Source of the DNA: Lysobacter sp. BMK333-48F3
Lineage (GTDB): Bacteria > Pseudomonadota > Gammaproteobacteria > Xanthomonadales > Xanthomonadaceae
DNA: 64,000 nucleotides
Direction of reading: 5' to 3'
Assembly (NCBI RefSeq): GCF_019733395.1
Contig: NZ_JAIHOO010000001.1
Coordinates: 1,984,001 to 2,048,000 of the forward strand
Under the pieces are notes generated by a model. That model saw only the letters and a program-made list of their open reading frames with translations. It did no database searches and was not told where the DNA came from. Shown here piece after piece: positions 25,890-34,987 of this stretch. Position 1 is the first letter of the stretch. Every line of letters begins with the position of its first letter. Both the position numbers and the translations under genes were made by a program.

Positions 25890-27068
25890 ATGCGCATTCG
25901 CCGTTGCAGCGTGCTGTTCCTGGAGCCGCGCGAAGACGTGGCTTTCGATCTGTCGTCGCTGCTGTCCGGCGGCGCCGGACTGGCGCGGCGACGGCGCTGG
26001 CTGGCGCTGGCCGCGCATCTGGACGGCGAGACCGAGATCGACGCGGCGCAGCGCGAACTGCTCGGCCGGATCGGCCCGGGCGAATGGGTCGACGCGGCGG
26101 CCTTCGACGCCGACGCCGCGACCCTGGCGCGACTGCTGGAGGCCGGCCTGGTGCTGAGCGACGGCGACGAGCCGGCGCGCGCGGCCTGGCGCGAACGCGA
26201 CGAACGCCTGCGTGCGGCGTACTGGTGGCCGGCCGCGGCGATGATGCACCGGCTGGCGCGCTGGCAGGGCCTGGACAGCGTCGGCGCGATGGAGGCCAAC
26301 GAACTGCACACCGCGCCGGATCTGCGGCGCAAGCTCGGCGCGCCGCCGCCGCACGCGCCGTCGCGCGCCGATGCCGGGCCCAGGCTGGCCTTGCCGCGCG
26401 CCGGCGATACCGATTTCGACCGCCTGCTCGCCCAGCGCGCGACCTGCCGCAACTTCGACCCCGCGCGGACGCTGAGCCGCGAGCTGTTCGCGCATATGCT
26501 GCAGCGCGTGTTCGCCGCGCAATCGATGGTCGCGGTCGCCGACGACACGGTGTTCCTCAAGAAGCACTCGCCCTCCGGCGGCGGCCTGCATCCGACCGAG
26601 GCCTATCTGATCGTGCAGCGCGTCGACGGCATCGCGCCGGGGCTGTACCACTACCACCCGGTCGATCACGCGCTGGAACCCTTGCCGGCGCCGGACGGCG
26701 AGCTGCACCAGTTCGCCCTGCGCGCCCTGGCCGGACAGCATTGGTTCGCCGATGCCGCGGCGATGGCGGTGCTGACCCCGCGCTACGCGCGCAGCTTCTG
26801 GAAGTACCGGTACCACGCCAAGGCCTACCGCGCCCTGCTGCTGGACAGCGGTCACCTGTCGCAGACCCTGTACCTCAGCGCGACCGAACTCGGCCTGGGC
26901 GCCTTCGTCACTGCGGCGATCAACGAGGTCGACATCGAGCAGGCCTTCGGCCTGGATCCGCTGGTCGAAGGGCCGCTGGCGATCTGCGGCTTCGGCTGGC
27001 GCGGCGAGCGCATGCGCAACACCGAGTTCGATCCCAGCGGCGCGATCTGGCCGCGGCCGGCGCGGTAG
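25890..27068 (+). CDS. SagB-like FMN-dependent dehydrogenase, putative peptide maturation enzyme
   Basis: A 392-residue protein. Residues 1-165 form a variable N-terminal domain with a winged-helix-like feel. The nitroreductase/SagB domain (about 170-390) carries ATCRNF (FMN phosphate contact), SPSGGGLHPTEAYL (227-240), YHYHPVDHALEPL and LDSGHLSQTLYLSATELGLG. In azole-forming RiPP pathways SagB/McbC-type enzymes oxidise azolines to azoles. Here no YcaO cyclodehydratase is nearby, so another oxidation (for example dehydrogenation of the peptide backbone or a side chain) is possible. It is divergent from the precursor gene with 249 bp between them. Confidence 0.85.
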   Translation: MRIRRCSVLFLEPREDVAFDLSSLLSGGAGLARRRRWLALAAHLDGETEIDAAQRELLGRIGPGEWVDAAAFDADAATLARLLEAGLVLSDGDEPARAAWRERDERLRAAYWWPAAAMMHRLARWQGLDSVGAMEANELHTAPDLRRKLGAPPPHAPSRADAGPRLALPRAGDTDFDRLLAQRATCRNFDPARTLSRELFAHMLQRVFAAQSMVAVADDTVFLKKHSPSGGGLHPTEAYLIVQRVDGIAPGLYHYHPVDHALEPLPAPDGELHQFALRALAGQHWFADAAAMAVLTPRYARSFWKYRYHAKAYRALLLDSGHLSQTLYLSATELGLGAFVTAAINEVDIEQAFGLDPLVEGPLAICGFGWRGERMRNTEFDPSGAIWPRPAR

Positions 27069-27171
27069 CGGTCGCGCGCAGGCGTCGCGCGCGGGTCGGC
27101 CAAGCGCGGCCAGGACGACGCCATGGCCGCGGTGGCATGCTGGGCCTCCCGTTACGACAGGTGCGACGCGC

Positions 27172-28254
27172 ATGTGGCCCGACCGCCGTATCCAGGACTT
27201 GTTCGGCATCGAACTGCCGATCGTGCAGGCGCCGATGGCCGGGTCGAACCTGGCCGAGCTGGCGATCGGCGCCGCCCGGGCAGGGGCGCTCGGTTCGCTG
27301 CCGTGCGCGACGCTGAGCGTCGAGCAGGCGCTGGCGCAATGCCGGCAGGTGCGCGAGGCGACCGCTGCGCCGCTGAACCTCAATTTCTTCTGCCATCGCC
27401 CGCCCGCAGCGGACCCGGCGCGCGAGGCGGCCTGGCGCGAACGCCTGGCCGGCTATTACCGCGAATACGGCCTGGCCCCGTCGCTGCCGACGACGCCGTC
27501 GAGCCGGGCGCCGTTCGACCCGGCGTATTGCGAGCTGGTCGAGCAGGTGCGGCCGCAGGTGGTCAGCTTCCACTTCGGCCTGCCGGCGCCGCCGCTGCTC
27601 GAACGCGTGCGCGCGACCGGCGCGCGCATCGTGTCCTCGGCGACCACGGTGGCCGAGGCGTGCTGGCTGGAAGCGCACGGCTGCGATGCGATCATCGCCC
27701 AGGGCGCCGAGGCCGGCGGCCATCGCGGCGTATTCCTGTACGACGGCCCGCTTAAAGACGGTGTGTCGACCCAGGTCGGCCTGTTCGCGTTGTTGCCGCA
27801 GGTGGTCGATGCGGTGCGGGTGCCGGTGATCGCCGCCGGCGGCATCGGCGATGCGCGCGGCATCGCCGCCGCATTCGCGCTCGGCGCGGCGGCGGTGCAA
27901 CTGGGCACCGCCTATCTGTTCTGCCCGGAGGCGAAGCTCTCGCCCTTGCACCGGCAGGCCCTGCGCGAGGCGCGCGACGACGGCACCGCGCTGACCAATC
28001 TGTTCACCGGCCGGCCGGCGCGCGGCATCGTCAACCGCTTGATGCGCGAACTCGGCCCGGTGTCCGCGCTGGCGCCGGAATTCCCGCTCGCCGGCGGCGC
28101 GCTGGCGCCGTTGCGCGCGCCGGCCGAAGCCGCCGGCGAGGCCGGCTTCATGCCGCTGTGGTCGGGGCAGGCGGCGCGGCTGGGACGCGAGTTGCCGGCG
28201 TACGAGTTGACGCGCGCTCTGGCGCAGGAAGCATTGGCGTTGTTGCGGCGCTGA
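27172..28254 (+). CDS. Nitronate monooxygenase / 2-nitropropane dioxygenase-type flavoenzyme
   Basis: A 360-residue FMN-dependent TIM barrel. IVQAPMAGSN near residue 17-26, the class I signature AQGAEAGGHRG (about 177-187, with the catalytic His) and VIAAGGIGDARGIAAAFALGAAAVQLGTAYL (phosphate binding) are all present. The family oxidises alkyl nitronates such as propionate-3-nitronate. It lies on the same strand 103 bp after the SagB-like gene, so it may belong to the peptide locus or just be a detoxification gene next to it. Confidence 0.88.
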   Translation: MWPDRRIQDLFGIELPIVQAPMAGSNLAELAIGAARAGALGSLPCATLSVEQALAQCRQVREATAAPLNLNFFCHRPPAADPAREAAWRERLAGYYREYGLAPSLPTTPSSRAPFDPAYCELVEQVRPQVVSFHFGLPAPPLLERVRATGARIVSSATTVAEACWLEAHGCDAIIAQGAEAGGHRGVFLYDGPLKDGVSTQVGLFALLPQVVDAVRVPVIAAGGIGDARGIAAAFALGAAAVQLGTAYLFCPEAKLSPLHRQALREARDDGTALTNLFTGRPARGIVNRLMRELGPVSALAPEFPLAGGALAPLRAPAEAAGEAGFMPLWSGQAARLGRELPAYELTRALAQEALALLRR

Positions 28255-28299
28255 GGGGGCGGCGATAGCGCCGGAGCGGTAGAGCGGCAGGGCAAAAGC

Positions 28300-28334
28300 A
28301 AATCCCCCCTACCCCCCTTTTTCAAAGGGGGGAA
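28300..28334 (+). repeat. C6T3/A3G6 hairpin repeat, copy 3
   Basis: AAATCCCCCC, TA, then CCCCCCTTT-TTC-AAAGGGGGG and AAC. It pairs with the inverted copy 46 bp downstream. Confidence 0.9.
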
Positions 28335-28379
28335 CAGCCGTGGCGGCTTCATAAGGGAACAGCCCTTGCGCTCTTGCCT

Positions 28380-28414
28380 TTCCCCCCTTTGAAAAAGGGG
28401 GGTAGGGGGGATTT
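28380..28414 (-). repeat. C6T3/A3G6 hairpin repeat, inverted copy 4
   Basis: An exact inverted partner of the copy at 28300. The two could form one long stem enclosing TTCATAAGGG... sequence. It lies between convergent genes, where it may serve as a bidirectional mRNA end. Confidence 0.9.
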
Positions 28415-28457
28415 GCTTTTCGGCTTCCCCGCGCCGCAACCCGCGAGCGGCGAACCC

Positions 28458-31364
28458 TCAGGCTTTCGGCAGTTCCGGCAGGCCCAGGTCGCGGATCACC
28501 GCCTCGAGGTGGCCGATGGTGCTGATGTTCGCGTTGACCTTCACCGCCATGCCGCCGCCGCCGTGGATGAAGGTTTCCGGACGGTAGACCGTGGTGTCGC
28601 TGCCGAACTTGCCGACGTCGCCGTCGATGTCGTCCAGGGCGAAATGCAGCTGGCTGCGCAACTTGTCGAGCTGGCCGTCGTCCATGCTGTTGACCCAGTC
28701 GACGAACTTCTTCTGGTCGGCCGGATTGTCCAGCTTGTAGCCCTTGTCGGTGGCGTAGCGGGTGAGCAGCGTCACCGGGCTCCAGCCTTCGCCGCTCTGG
28801 TCGACCAAGGCTTTGGAGGTGGCTGCGTCGAAGCCGGCATGGCTGAGGAACTTGGCCGAGGTTTCGTTCATGTGCGCATTGGAGTGATCGACCCGGTCCT
28901 TCATGGTCAGGCCGATCGTGCCGATCGCGACCAGGGCGATGCCGACCGGGCCCAGCCAGCTGCCGGCGCCGAGCGAAGCGGCCAGGCTGGTGCCCGACAG
29001 CGCGGCCATGGTGCCGCCGACGCCGCTGACCGCGTACAAGCCGGCGCGGACGTTGTCTCCTGCGGAGTAGCTGGTCGCCGCCGCCCAGTAATCGAGTCCG
29101 GCGCTGAGGTGGCCGAACACGCGGTCGGCGCGGGTCATGCGGCCCGGGTCGATGCTGCTGCCGTCGTTGGCGCGGTTGCCGGCGCCGAAGCGGCCCAGGG
29201 CCGAGTTCTCGGCGACCATGCCCAGGCCGACCGCGAGCTCGGTGCCCTTCTGGCCCAGCGAGGCGGCGTCGACGATGGCCTTGATGTCGTTGCGGTTGGC
29301 CAGGGTGAACTGGCCGTCGTTGGCCTTGCCCTGCGAGTTGAGGTAGCCGATGGTGGCGAAGCCGACGCCGACCATGCGCAGCACCTGGCCGACCGGCTGG
29401 TTCTTCTCGAAGGTCGGGCGATGGCCTTCGGCGGTGAAATGCCGGTCGACGTTGTCCATCGCATCGGCGTGGGTCTTGAGCTTGTCGACGATCTGCTGGG
29501 TGCCGTCGCCGGCCGCCGGCAGGCTCTTCTTCAACTCGTCGACCAGCTTGACGTAGCTCTGGTACTTGCTGCTGTCGACGTCCATGCCGAGCGCCTTGAC
29601 CAGGGTCGGGTTCTTCAGCCGCTCGATCGCCTGCTCGGCCTGCTGGATGCTGGCCGGGTTGCGCGGGTCGTAGTTCTGCGCCGCCGCCAGCACGTCGTTG
29701 CGGATGTAGGCGTTGGCCAGTTCCTTGGTCAGCTTCAGGCCCTGTTCGCCGAGCTTGGCGTCGTAGGCGTTCTTCTGCATCAGCCGCTTGCCGGCCTCGC
29801 TGTCGATGTACTCCGGATGCTTCTTCAGCGCCAGGCTGATCGCGTAGGAGGACTTGGAGTCGCCGAGGATGCCTTCGATGGCCTTGTCGGCGGCGGCCTT
29901 CTGATCCGGCGGCAGGTTGCTCAGGCTTTCGATCTGATCGAGCAGGGTCTGGCCGCCCTTGGCGACCTTTTCTTCCATCGCCTGGATGTTCTTTTCCCAG
30001 TTCGGATCTTTCTTCAGCTGGTCGGCGGTGTAGTCCTGGATCGCCTTGTTGAGCTGGTCCGGCGTCATCGAGCCGCCGTGGTTGCTGATCAGCCAGGTCA
30101 GCTCGTCGGTGGCCTTGGCCAGTTTGTCGACGTCGCCGTTGAGGCTGCCGGCATAGGTCTTGACGCCTTCGATCGCGGTGGCGGTGATGCGCTCGCCGCC
30201 GCCGGCCTTGGCGATCGCGACCAGCAGGTCCGGGCGCGCGCCTTCGGTCACGGCGAGGTGGATCTGGCTGGCGTCGACCGGCAGGTCGGCCATGCGCTGG
30301 ACCACCGCAAGACCGTCGGCCGTATTGCCGACGCGTCCGGCGATGTTCACCAGCGCGGTGGTGCCTTCGATGCCCAGGCGAATGCTGTAGCCGTCCTTCT
30401 CGGCGCGCTGGAAGAAATCGCTCAGCGCATCGGTGCCGCGTCCGGCCAGTTCGTTGGCGATGCGCGGATCGGCCTTCTCGACCAGGGCCTGCAACTGCAG
30501 CAGGCTTTCCTTCGGCGGCGCGCTCGGGCCGCTGCGCGAGTTCTCCCACGGTTCGCCCTGCAGCGGCTTGGTGAACGACGGTGCGATCTTTTCGTCCATC
30601 AGCTTGTCGAAGCCCGGGCTGGACAACAGTCGCGTCTGCGCCTCCGGCGACAGCTTGGGCAGGTCGCGGCTCAGCGACTCGACCGCGCCCTTGGCGTCGC
30701 CCATGGCGTTGGCGGTCGACAGCGCGGTGTCGACTTCGTGCTGGACGCCGAAGTCCTTGACCGCTGCCTCGGCCGCGGCCTTGCCGGCCGGGTCGTTCTC
30801 GTAGCGCTTGATCACCGCCGCACCGTACTGCTCGATCGCCTTGCTGTCGAAGATGTCGCCGGTCGGCCGCGAACGGGCGGCGAACTCGGCCTTGATCTCG
30901 GCGCCGATCGCGTCGCGCAGTTCGGTGCGCGCGGTGTTGGCCTGGCCGGCGTAACCGCTGCGCAGCGGCTGGTAGTCCGGGTCGTTGTGGTTGCGCTGGT
31001 AGCCGCTCTCGAACGCGGTCAGGTTGTCTTCGGCGGTCAGGTACTTGCTCATCGCCTGATCGCTCTTGCCCTGCTCGGGCGTGGCGTTCGGCGCCGCCTT
31101 GGGTTCGGCGTGCTGCTTGATCGTCGGCACGATCAGGTTCTGCCCCGGCTTCACGCCGTCCGCGCCGAGCTGGTTGCGGTCGGCGATGTCCTGCGCGGTG
31201 ACCGGCGCTTCCGGCGTGCTGTACTTCTGTGCGATCGACTCCAGGCTCTCGCCGTTCTCGACGGTGTGGAACTGCTCCTGCGGCTGCGGCGGCGGCACCG
31301 TTTGCGCCGGCTGCTGGAAGTACTGCGGGTAGTAGGACACGCCATCGAGAGTCGGGAAGCCCAT
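28458..31364 (-). CDS. Large LysM-domain protein of unknown function, possible secreted effector or translocator
   Basis: A 968-residue protein without a classical signal peptide. A LysM-like domain covers about 30-82 (FHTVENGESLESIAQKYS...KPGQNLIVP). A long hydrophilic helical region (90-700) is rich in Lys, Ala and Asp. A hydrophobic, Gly-rich stretch (about 772-820, ending GPVGIALVAIGTIGLTM) could insert in a membrane. The C-terminus (830-968) contains FLSHAGFDAATSKALVDQSGEGWSPVTLL and an acidic DDIDGDVGK motif. The layout recalls Xanthomonas type III translocator-like proteins (HrpF/NolX), but I cannot demonstrate this. It stands alone, divergent from the TPR gene. Confidence 0.8.
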   Translation of the reverse strand: MGFPTLDGVSYYPQYFQQPAQTVPPPQPQEQFHTVENGESLESIAQKYSTPEAPVTAQDIADRNQLGADGVKPGQNLIVPTIKQHAEPKAAPNATPEQGKSDQAMSKYLTAEDNLTAFESGYQRNHNDPDYQPLRSGYAGQANTARTELRDAIGAEIKAEFAARSRPTGDIFDSKAIEQYGAAVIKRYENDPAGKAAAEAAVKDFGVQHEVDTALSTANAMGDAKGAVESLSRDLPKLSPEAQTRLLSSPGFDKLMDEKIAPSFTKPLQGEPWENSRSGPSAPPKESLLQLQALVEKADPRIANELAGRGTDALSDFFQRAEKDGYSIRLGIEGTTALVNIAGRVGNTADGLAVVQRMADLPVDASQIHLAVTEGARPDLLVAIAKAGGGERITATAIEGVKTYAGSLNGDVDKLAKATDELTWLISNHGGSMTPDQLNKAIQDYTADQLKKDPNWEKNIQAMEEKVAKGGQTLLDQIESLSNLPPDQKAAADKAIEGILGDSKSSYAISLALKKHPEYIDSEAGKRLMQKNAYDAKLGEQGLKLTKELANAYIRNDVLAAAQNYDPRNPASIQQAEQAIERLKNPTLVKALGMDVDSSKYQSYVKLVDELKKSLPAAGDGTQQIVDKLKTHADAMDNVDRHFTAEGHRPTFEKNQPVGQVLRMVGVGFATIGYLNSQGKANDGQFTLANRNDIKAIVDAASLGQKGTELAVGLGMVAENSALGRFGAGNRANDGSSIDPGRMTRADRVFGHLSAGLDYWAAATSYSAGDNVRAGLYAVSGVGGTMAALSGTSLAASLGAGSWLGPVGIALVAIGTIGLTMKDRVDHSNAHMNETSAKFLSHAGFDAATSKALVDQSGEGWSPVTLLTRYATDKGYKLDNPADQKKFVDWVNSMDDGQLDKLRSQLHFALDDIDGDVGKFGSDTTVYRPETFIHGGGGMAVKVNANISTIGHLEAVIRDLGLPELPKA

Positions 31365-32160
31365 GGGGCGATCGCCTGGGTGAGGGGAGGTCGGCGGATT
31401 AGAACAACTCGCGACGACCTCGCCTAGCTAGGGCGATCACGGATGTGTTTTGTCATCGAAACGACATGTTTTCGAGATGTTTTCGCGATCCGCGATATGT
31501 ACGCAATGCGTGCGTTCGCGACTCTGATCACGGATGTCGCGAGCGGTGAATGGTTTATCCCCATCGTCGCTGCGAAGCGTCGCGCTTGCGCTCGAACCCG
31601 CAAGCGTGGCGCGCTCCGTGCGCGACGGGCCATGCGACCGCAGCGCGAGCAGCGCCGACGCTGCGACCGGCCCGTCGCTGCGCACGGGCGAGTCTGCATC
31701 GGCATGCGTCGGCATCGGGCGACGCGACCGCGTAGCCAACGACGCGCGCCGATGCCCGCCGATGCCGCCGCGCCGGTCACATCCGCCGCGGTCATCGCGT
31801 CTGCTGTTCGACCTGCGTCCTCGATCAGGAGTCGGGCCGCGATGCTGCGAGGGTAGCGGGCTTGCGCGCCCGCCGCGGCGCGGCGGAGCCGGCTACCGGC
31901 GCTCCCGGACGGGCTGCTAAGCTGGGCCCGACCCCGACAAGGACGAGGTGCTCCGCCCGGATGGCGAGAATTCGCCCTGGGCCTTGATCAGCATGAGGCA
32001 GGTGGCAGATGAGCAACCCTGGGGTCGCGGCCCGGCACGAAGTGCGCAGCCATGGACGTCGCGTCCTGGCCGGCGAGCGGCCGCCTGTGCCGGGCCGCCA
32101 CCGATTGCTGCGGCTCCGGCCGACGCCGGCATGCCGATGGATGAGGCCTAGGACGGCCCG
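31365..32160. other. 796-bp gap between the divergent LysM and TPR genes
   Basis: No gene is supported. The first 200 bp (31430-31560) are noticeably AT-richer and likely hold promoters. They contain a direct repeat GATCACGGATGT (about 31434 and 31524). The remainder is GC-rich with only chance frames. Confidence 0.55.
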
Positions 32161-34416
32161 ATGAGCGGATTCGTCGATGCGCCCGGCCGCTGTCCGGCGT
32201 TGCGTGCTCGCGCCGCACCGCTGCGGCGGAGCGCCTGCATCGCGCTGGCGCTGTGGGCGCTGTGCGCGACCGCCCAGGCCGCCGCCGACTGCGGCGCGCC
32301 GCGCGCCATGCGCACCCTGCCGCAGCCGACCCTGTGCCTGCAGCGGGCCGGGATCGCGCCCACCGCCGCCGACGGCGGCGCCGCGGCCCTGTTCGCGCAT
32401 GCCAAGTCGCAGTTGGACGCCGGCCGTTTCGAGCAGGCCGAACGCGCGCTGGATTGCGCCGAGGCGGTGATCGGCGCTCCCGGCGACGCGGGCCTGCGTT
32501 ACGAACTGGTGCGGCGGCGCGGCATTCTCGATTTCCGTCGCGAGGCGATCGTGCAGGCGCTGGCGCGCTTCGAGTGCGCCGCGACCCTGTCGGCGCAGCT
32601 CGGCGACCGCGCCGCGACCGCGCGCGACCTCAGCAACGTCGGCGCCGCCCTGCGCCGGCTCGGCGATTTCCGCGGCGCCCTGCGCAGCCTGACCGCGAGC
32701 CTGGAGATCCAGCGCGCGCGCGGCGAAATCTCCGGCGCGGTGCTCAACAACCTCGCCGACGTGTACCGCGAGCTCGGCGAAACCGCGCCGGCGATGCGCT
32801 ACTACCGCGACGCGCTGGCCGCCTACCGGGCCAAGGCCGAGCCGGTCGAGGCCGCGCACGTGCTGGAAACCATGGCCGAGGTCGCGCTGGACAGCGGCGA
32901 CGCGCGCCAGGCCGCCGCCTGGCTGCAGGAGGCGCTGACCGAGTACCGGGCCGACGGCAACCGGGTGTACGAGTTGCGCGTGCACGACGGGCTGACCCGG
33001 GTCGCCCTGTCGCAGGGCGACATCGCCCAGGCGCAGCGCTGGAGCGCCGCCGCATTGGCCCTGGCCGATGCCTGGAAGCTGCCGTTGCCGCCCGCGCTGC
33101 AACTGCAGATCGCGCGCACCGCGCAGTTGTCCGGGCGCACCGCGGTCGCTGCGGCGCGGTTGCGCGAGGCGCTGGCGGCCGTGCCCGAGGGCGATCCGAT
33201 GCGGGTGGCCCTGCTCGAGGCGCTGGCCGCGGCGCAGGAAAGCGCCGGCGACGCCAGCGCCGCCAACGCCACCTTGCGCGAGGCTCATGCCAAGGCGATC
33301 GCCCTGGCGCGCGCCCAGCACGACCGGCAACTGGATTGGCTGCGGGTGCGTTTCGAATCGGCCGAACAGCAACGCACCATCGCCGCGCTGGAGAGCGAGA
33401 ACCGGCTGCGCAGCGCCCAGTTCCGCCAGCGCACGCTGATGCTGTGGTTCGCCGGCGCCGCCGGGCTGGCGGCGGTGCTGGGCGTGTGGCTGCTGCTGCA
33501 GCGGCGACGCCAGCGCGAACGGCTGCGCGAGGAAGCGCGGCGCATCCGCCACGAGGAAGAGTTGGCGCGCTACCGGCGCGAGGCCGACGCCTTGGCCGAA
33601 GACCGCAGCCTGCTGCAGGCCTTGCTCGACAGTCGCGACGACGCGCTGTGCCTGCTCGATGCCGAGGGCTTGCTGTTGGCGGTCAATCGCGCCGGCCGGC
33701 TGCGCCTCGGCGCCGGCGACGAGGCCAACCTGATCGGGCAGCCGCTGTCGGCCTTCGTCGACGAAGCCGGCGGCGCGGCCCTGGCCTCGGCGCTGGAACG
33801 CATGGAAGACAGTGCGGCGCAGCGCCTGGCCCTGGCTACGCGCCAGGGACTGCCGCTGACCGCGGCCTTGGAACCCTGGGCCGGCGGCGACGGCCTGGTG
33901 GTGCTGGCGCTGCAGCCCGCCGGCACGGGCGCGGCGCCGCCGCAGGCCGTCGCGCTCGCCGCCGTCAACGACGCGGTCCACGACGCGGTCCACGACCCGT
34001 CGTCGGGCGCGGTGAGCATGTCGGATACGGCGGATACGGCGCAGGCCGCGATCGCGGCGCCCGCCGACGGCAGCGCCGATGCGGCGGTGCGCGACGGCTT
34101 CCGTCGCAGCCTGGTCGAGCTGATGCTGGCCACGCTCGAGGCCTGGGAGCGCGCCACCGGCACCGGCCGGCTGGAACTGGCCGAGAAGAGCCGGATCTGG
34201 CGGGTCAACATCGACGACGGCCGCCTGCGCGCGCGGGCGCTGGAACGCTATCTGGCGGTGTCCAAGCTGCCGCGCAACCCGCGCTGGCGCGACGTGCTGC
34301 GCTCGGCCTACTACGTGCTGAGCCGTTGCGACGGGCTGCCGGCCGACAGCCGCGCCGCCTTGCAGCAACGCGTCGACGCGGTGTTGGCCTACACCCGCCG
34401 CGACGCGATGGTGTGA
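32161..34416 (+). CDS. TPR-containing membrane sensor-like protein with PAS-like segment
   Basis: A 751-residue protein. A basic N-terminus and hydrophobic stretch (about 23-42) form a signal peptide ending AQAA. Periplasmic TPR repeats cover about 70-400. One transmembrane helix (about 426-447, LWFAGAAGLAAVLGVWLLLQ) precedes a charged coiled coil (448-490) and a PAS-like domain (about 495-600). The C-terminal block (635-751, FRRSLVELMLATLEAWERATGTGR...NPRWRDVLRSAYYVL) resembles a conserved ending of Xanthomonadaceae TPR regulators. No kinase or HTH is visible. It is probably a sensor whose output partner is unknown. Confidence 0.82.
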   Translation: MSGFVDAPGRCPALRARAAPLRRSACIALALWALCATAQAAADCGAPRAMRTLPQPTLCLQRAGIAPTAADGGAAALFAHAKSQLDAGRFEQAERALDCAEAVIGAPGDAGLRYELVRRRGILDFRREAIVQALARFECAATLSAQLGDRAATARDLSNVGAALRRLGDFRGALRSLTASLEIQRARGEISGAVLNNLADVYRELGETAPAMRYYRDALAAYRAKAEPVEAAHVLETMAEVALDSGDARQAAAWLQEALTEYRADGNRVYELRVHDGLTRVALSQGDIAQAQRWSAAALALADAWKLPLPPALQLQIARTAQLSGRTAVAAARLREALAAVPEGDPMRVALLEALAAAQESAGDASAANATLREAHAKAIALARAQHDRQLDWLRVRFESAEQQRTIAALESENRLRSAQFRQRTLMLWFAGAAGLAAVLGVWLLLQRRRQRERLREEARRIRHEEELARYRREADALAEDRSLLQALLDSRDDALCLLDAEGLLLAVNRAGRLRLGAGDEANLIGQPLSAFVDEAGGAALASALERMEDSAAQRLALATRQGLPLTAALEPWAGGDGLVVLALQPAGTGAAPPQAVALAAVNDAVHDAVHDPSSGAVSMSDTADTAQAAIAAPADGSADAAVRDGFRRSLVELMLATLEAWERATGTGRLELAEKSRIWRVNIDDGRLRARALERYLAVSKLPRNPRWRDVLRSAYYVLSRCDGLPADSRAALQQRVDAVLAYTRRDAMV

Positions 34417-34438
34417 GCGGCGTCCCTGCCGCATCGGT

Positions 34439-34825
34439 TCACCTGGCCGGCGGCGGCGGACACACCGCGCAAACGCCGGTGGCGCCGTCGTCCAGGCGGT
34501 ACTCGGTGTGGTGGCCCTTGCCGGCGTAGCTGTCGGGCGCGAACACGAAGGGCACGGCGTCCTTCAGCGGCGCGACGATCTTGCAGTAGGCGGCGAGGGT
34601 GGCGCTGGCGGTGAGCCAGTCGTCCTTTTCGACGATGCCGCACTTGGCGGCCACTTCGCGCAGCTCGCCGCCGTCGAACTCGAACTTGCCGACGATCTCG
34701 GCCTCGCGCTTGCTGTCCAGGCACCAATCCGGCGGCACGGTCTCGTGCGCCTGGGCGCTGGGAACCACGACGAAGGCGGCGGCGACGGCGAGCAAACAGG
34801 GTGATAAGGCACGGACGCGAAACAT
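34439..34825 (-). CDS. Small exported protein of unknown function
   Basis: A 128-residue protein with a signal peptide (MFRVRALSPCLLAVAAAFVVVPSAQA). The mature part has four cysteines (WCLDS, AKCGIV, YCKIV, and CAVCPPPPAR region), suggesting disulfides or a metal site. I chose the ATG at 34825 because AGGAAG is five bases upstream; the in-frame GTG at 34831 abuts it. It ends 22 bp from the convergent TPR gene. I do not recognise the family. Confidence 0.72.
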   Translation of the reverse strand: MFRVRALSPCLLAVAAAFVVVPSAQAHETVPPDWCLDSKREAEIVGKFEFDGGELREVAAKCGIVEKDDWLTASATLAAYCKIVAPLKDAVPFVFAPDSYAGKGHHTEYRLDDGATGVCAVCPPPPAR

Positions 34826-34987
34826 GAGCACTTCCTGGTGGCTGGGAGGCCGCTCCAGGGTAGGCGGCGGCGGCGCGCGCAGGCCAGCGAAGCCGCGGGT
34901 ACAAAACGGGAATAAATTCGGCTAAGGCCTTGTTTCGACGGATAAGTCGATGTTCTTCGGTGGCTCGGCGCGCGCCGCGTACCGGCC

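Noticed and set aside
28374..31427. Plus-strand open frame of about 1,000 codons opposite the LysM gene
   Set aside because: Composition is that of an antisense shadow (long runs of Val/Leu/Ala/Asp) and it begins inside a hairpin repeat.
31443..31856. Overlapping short frames in the LysM/TPR gap
   Set aside because: No ribosome site, Arg/Ala-rich products, and mutually exclusive frames.
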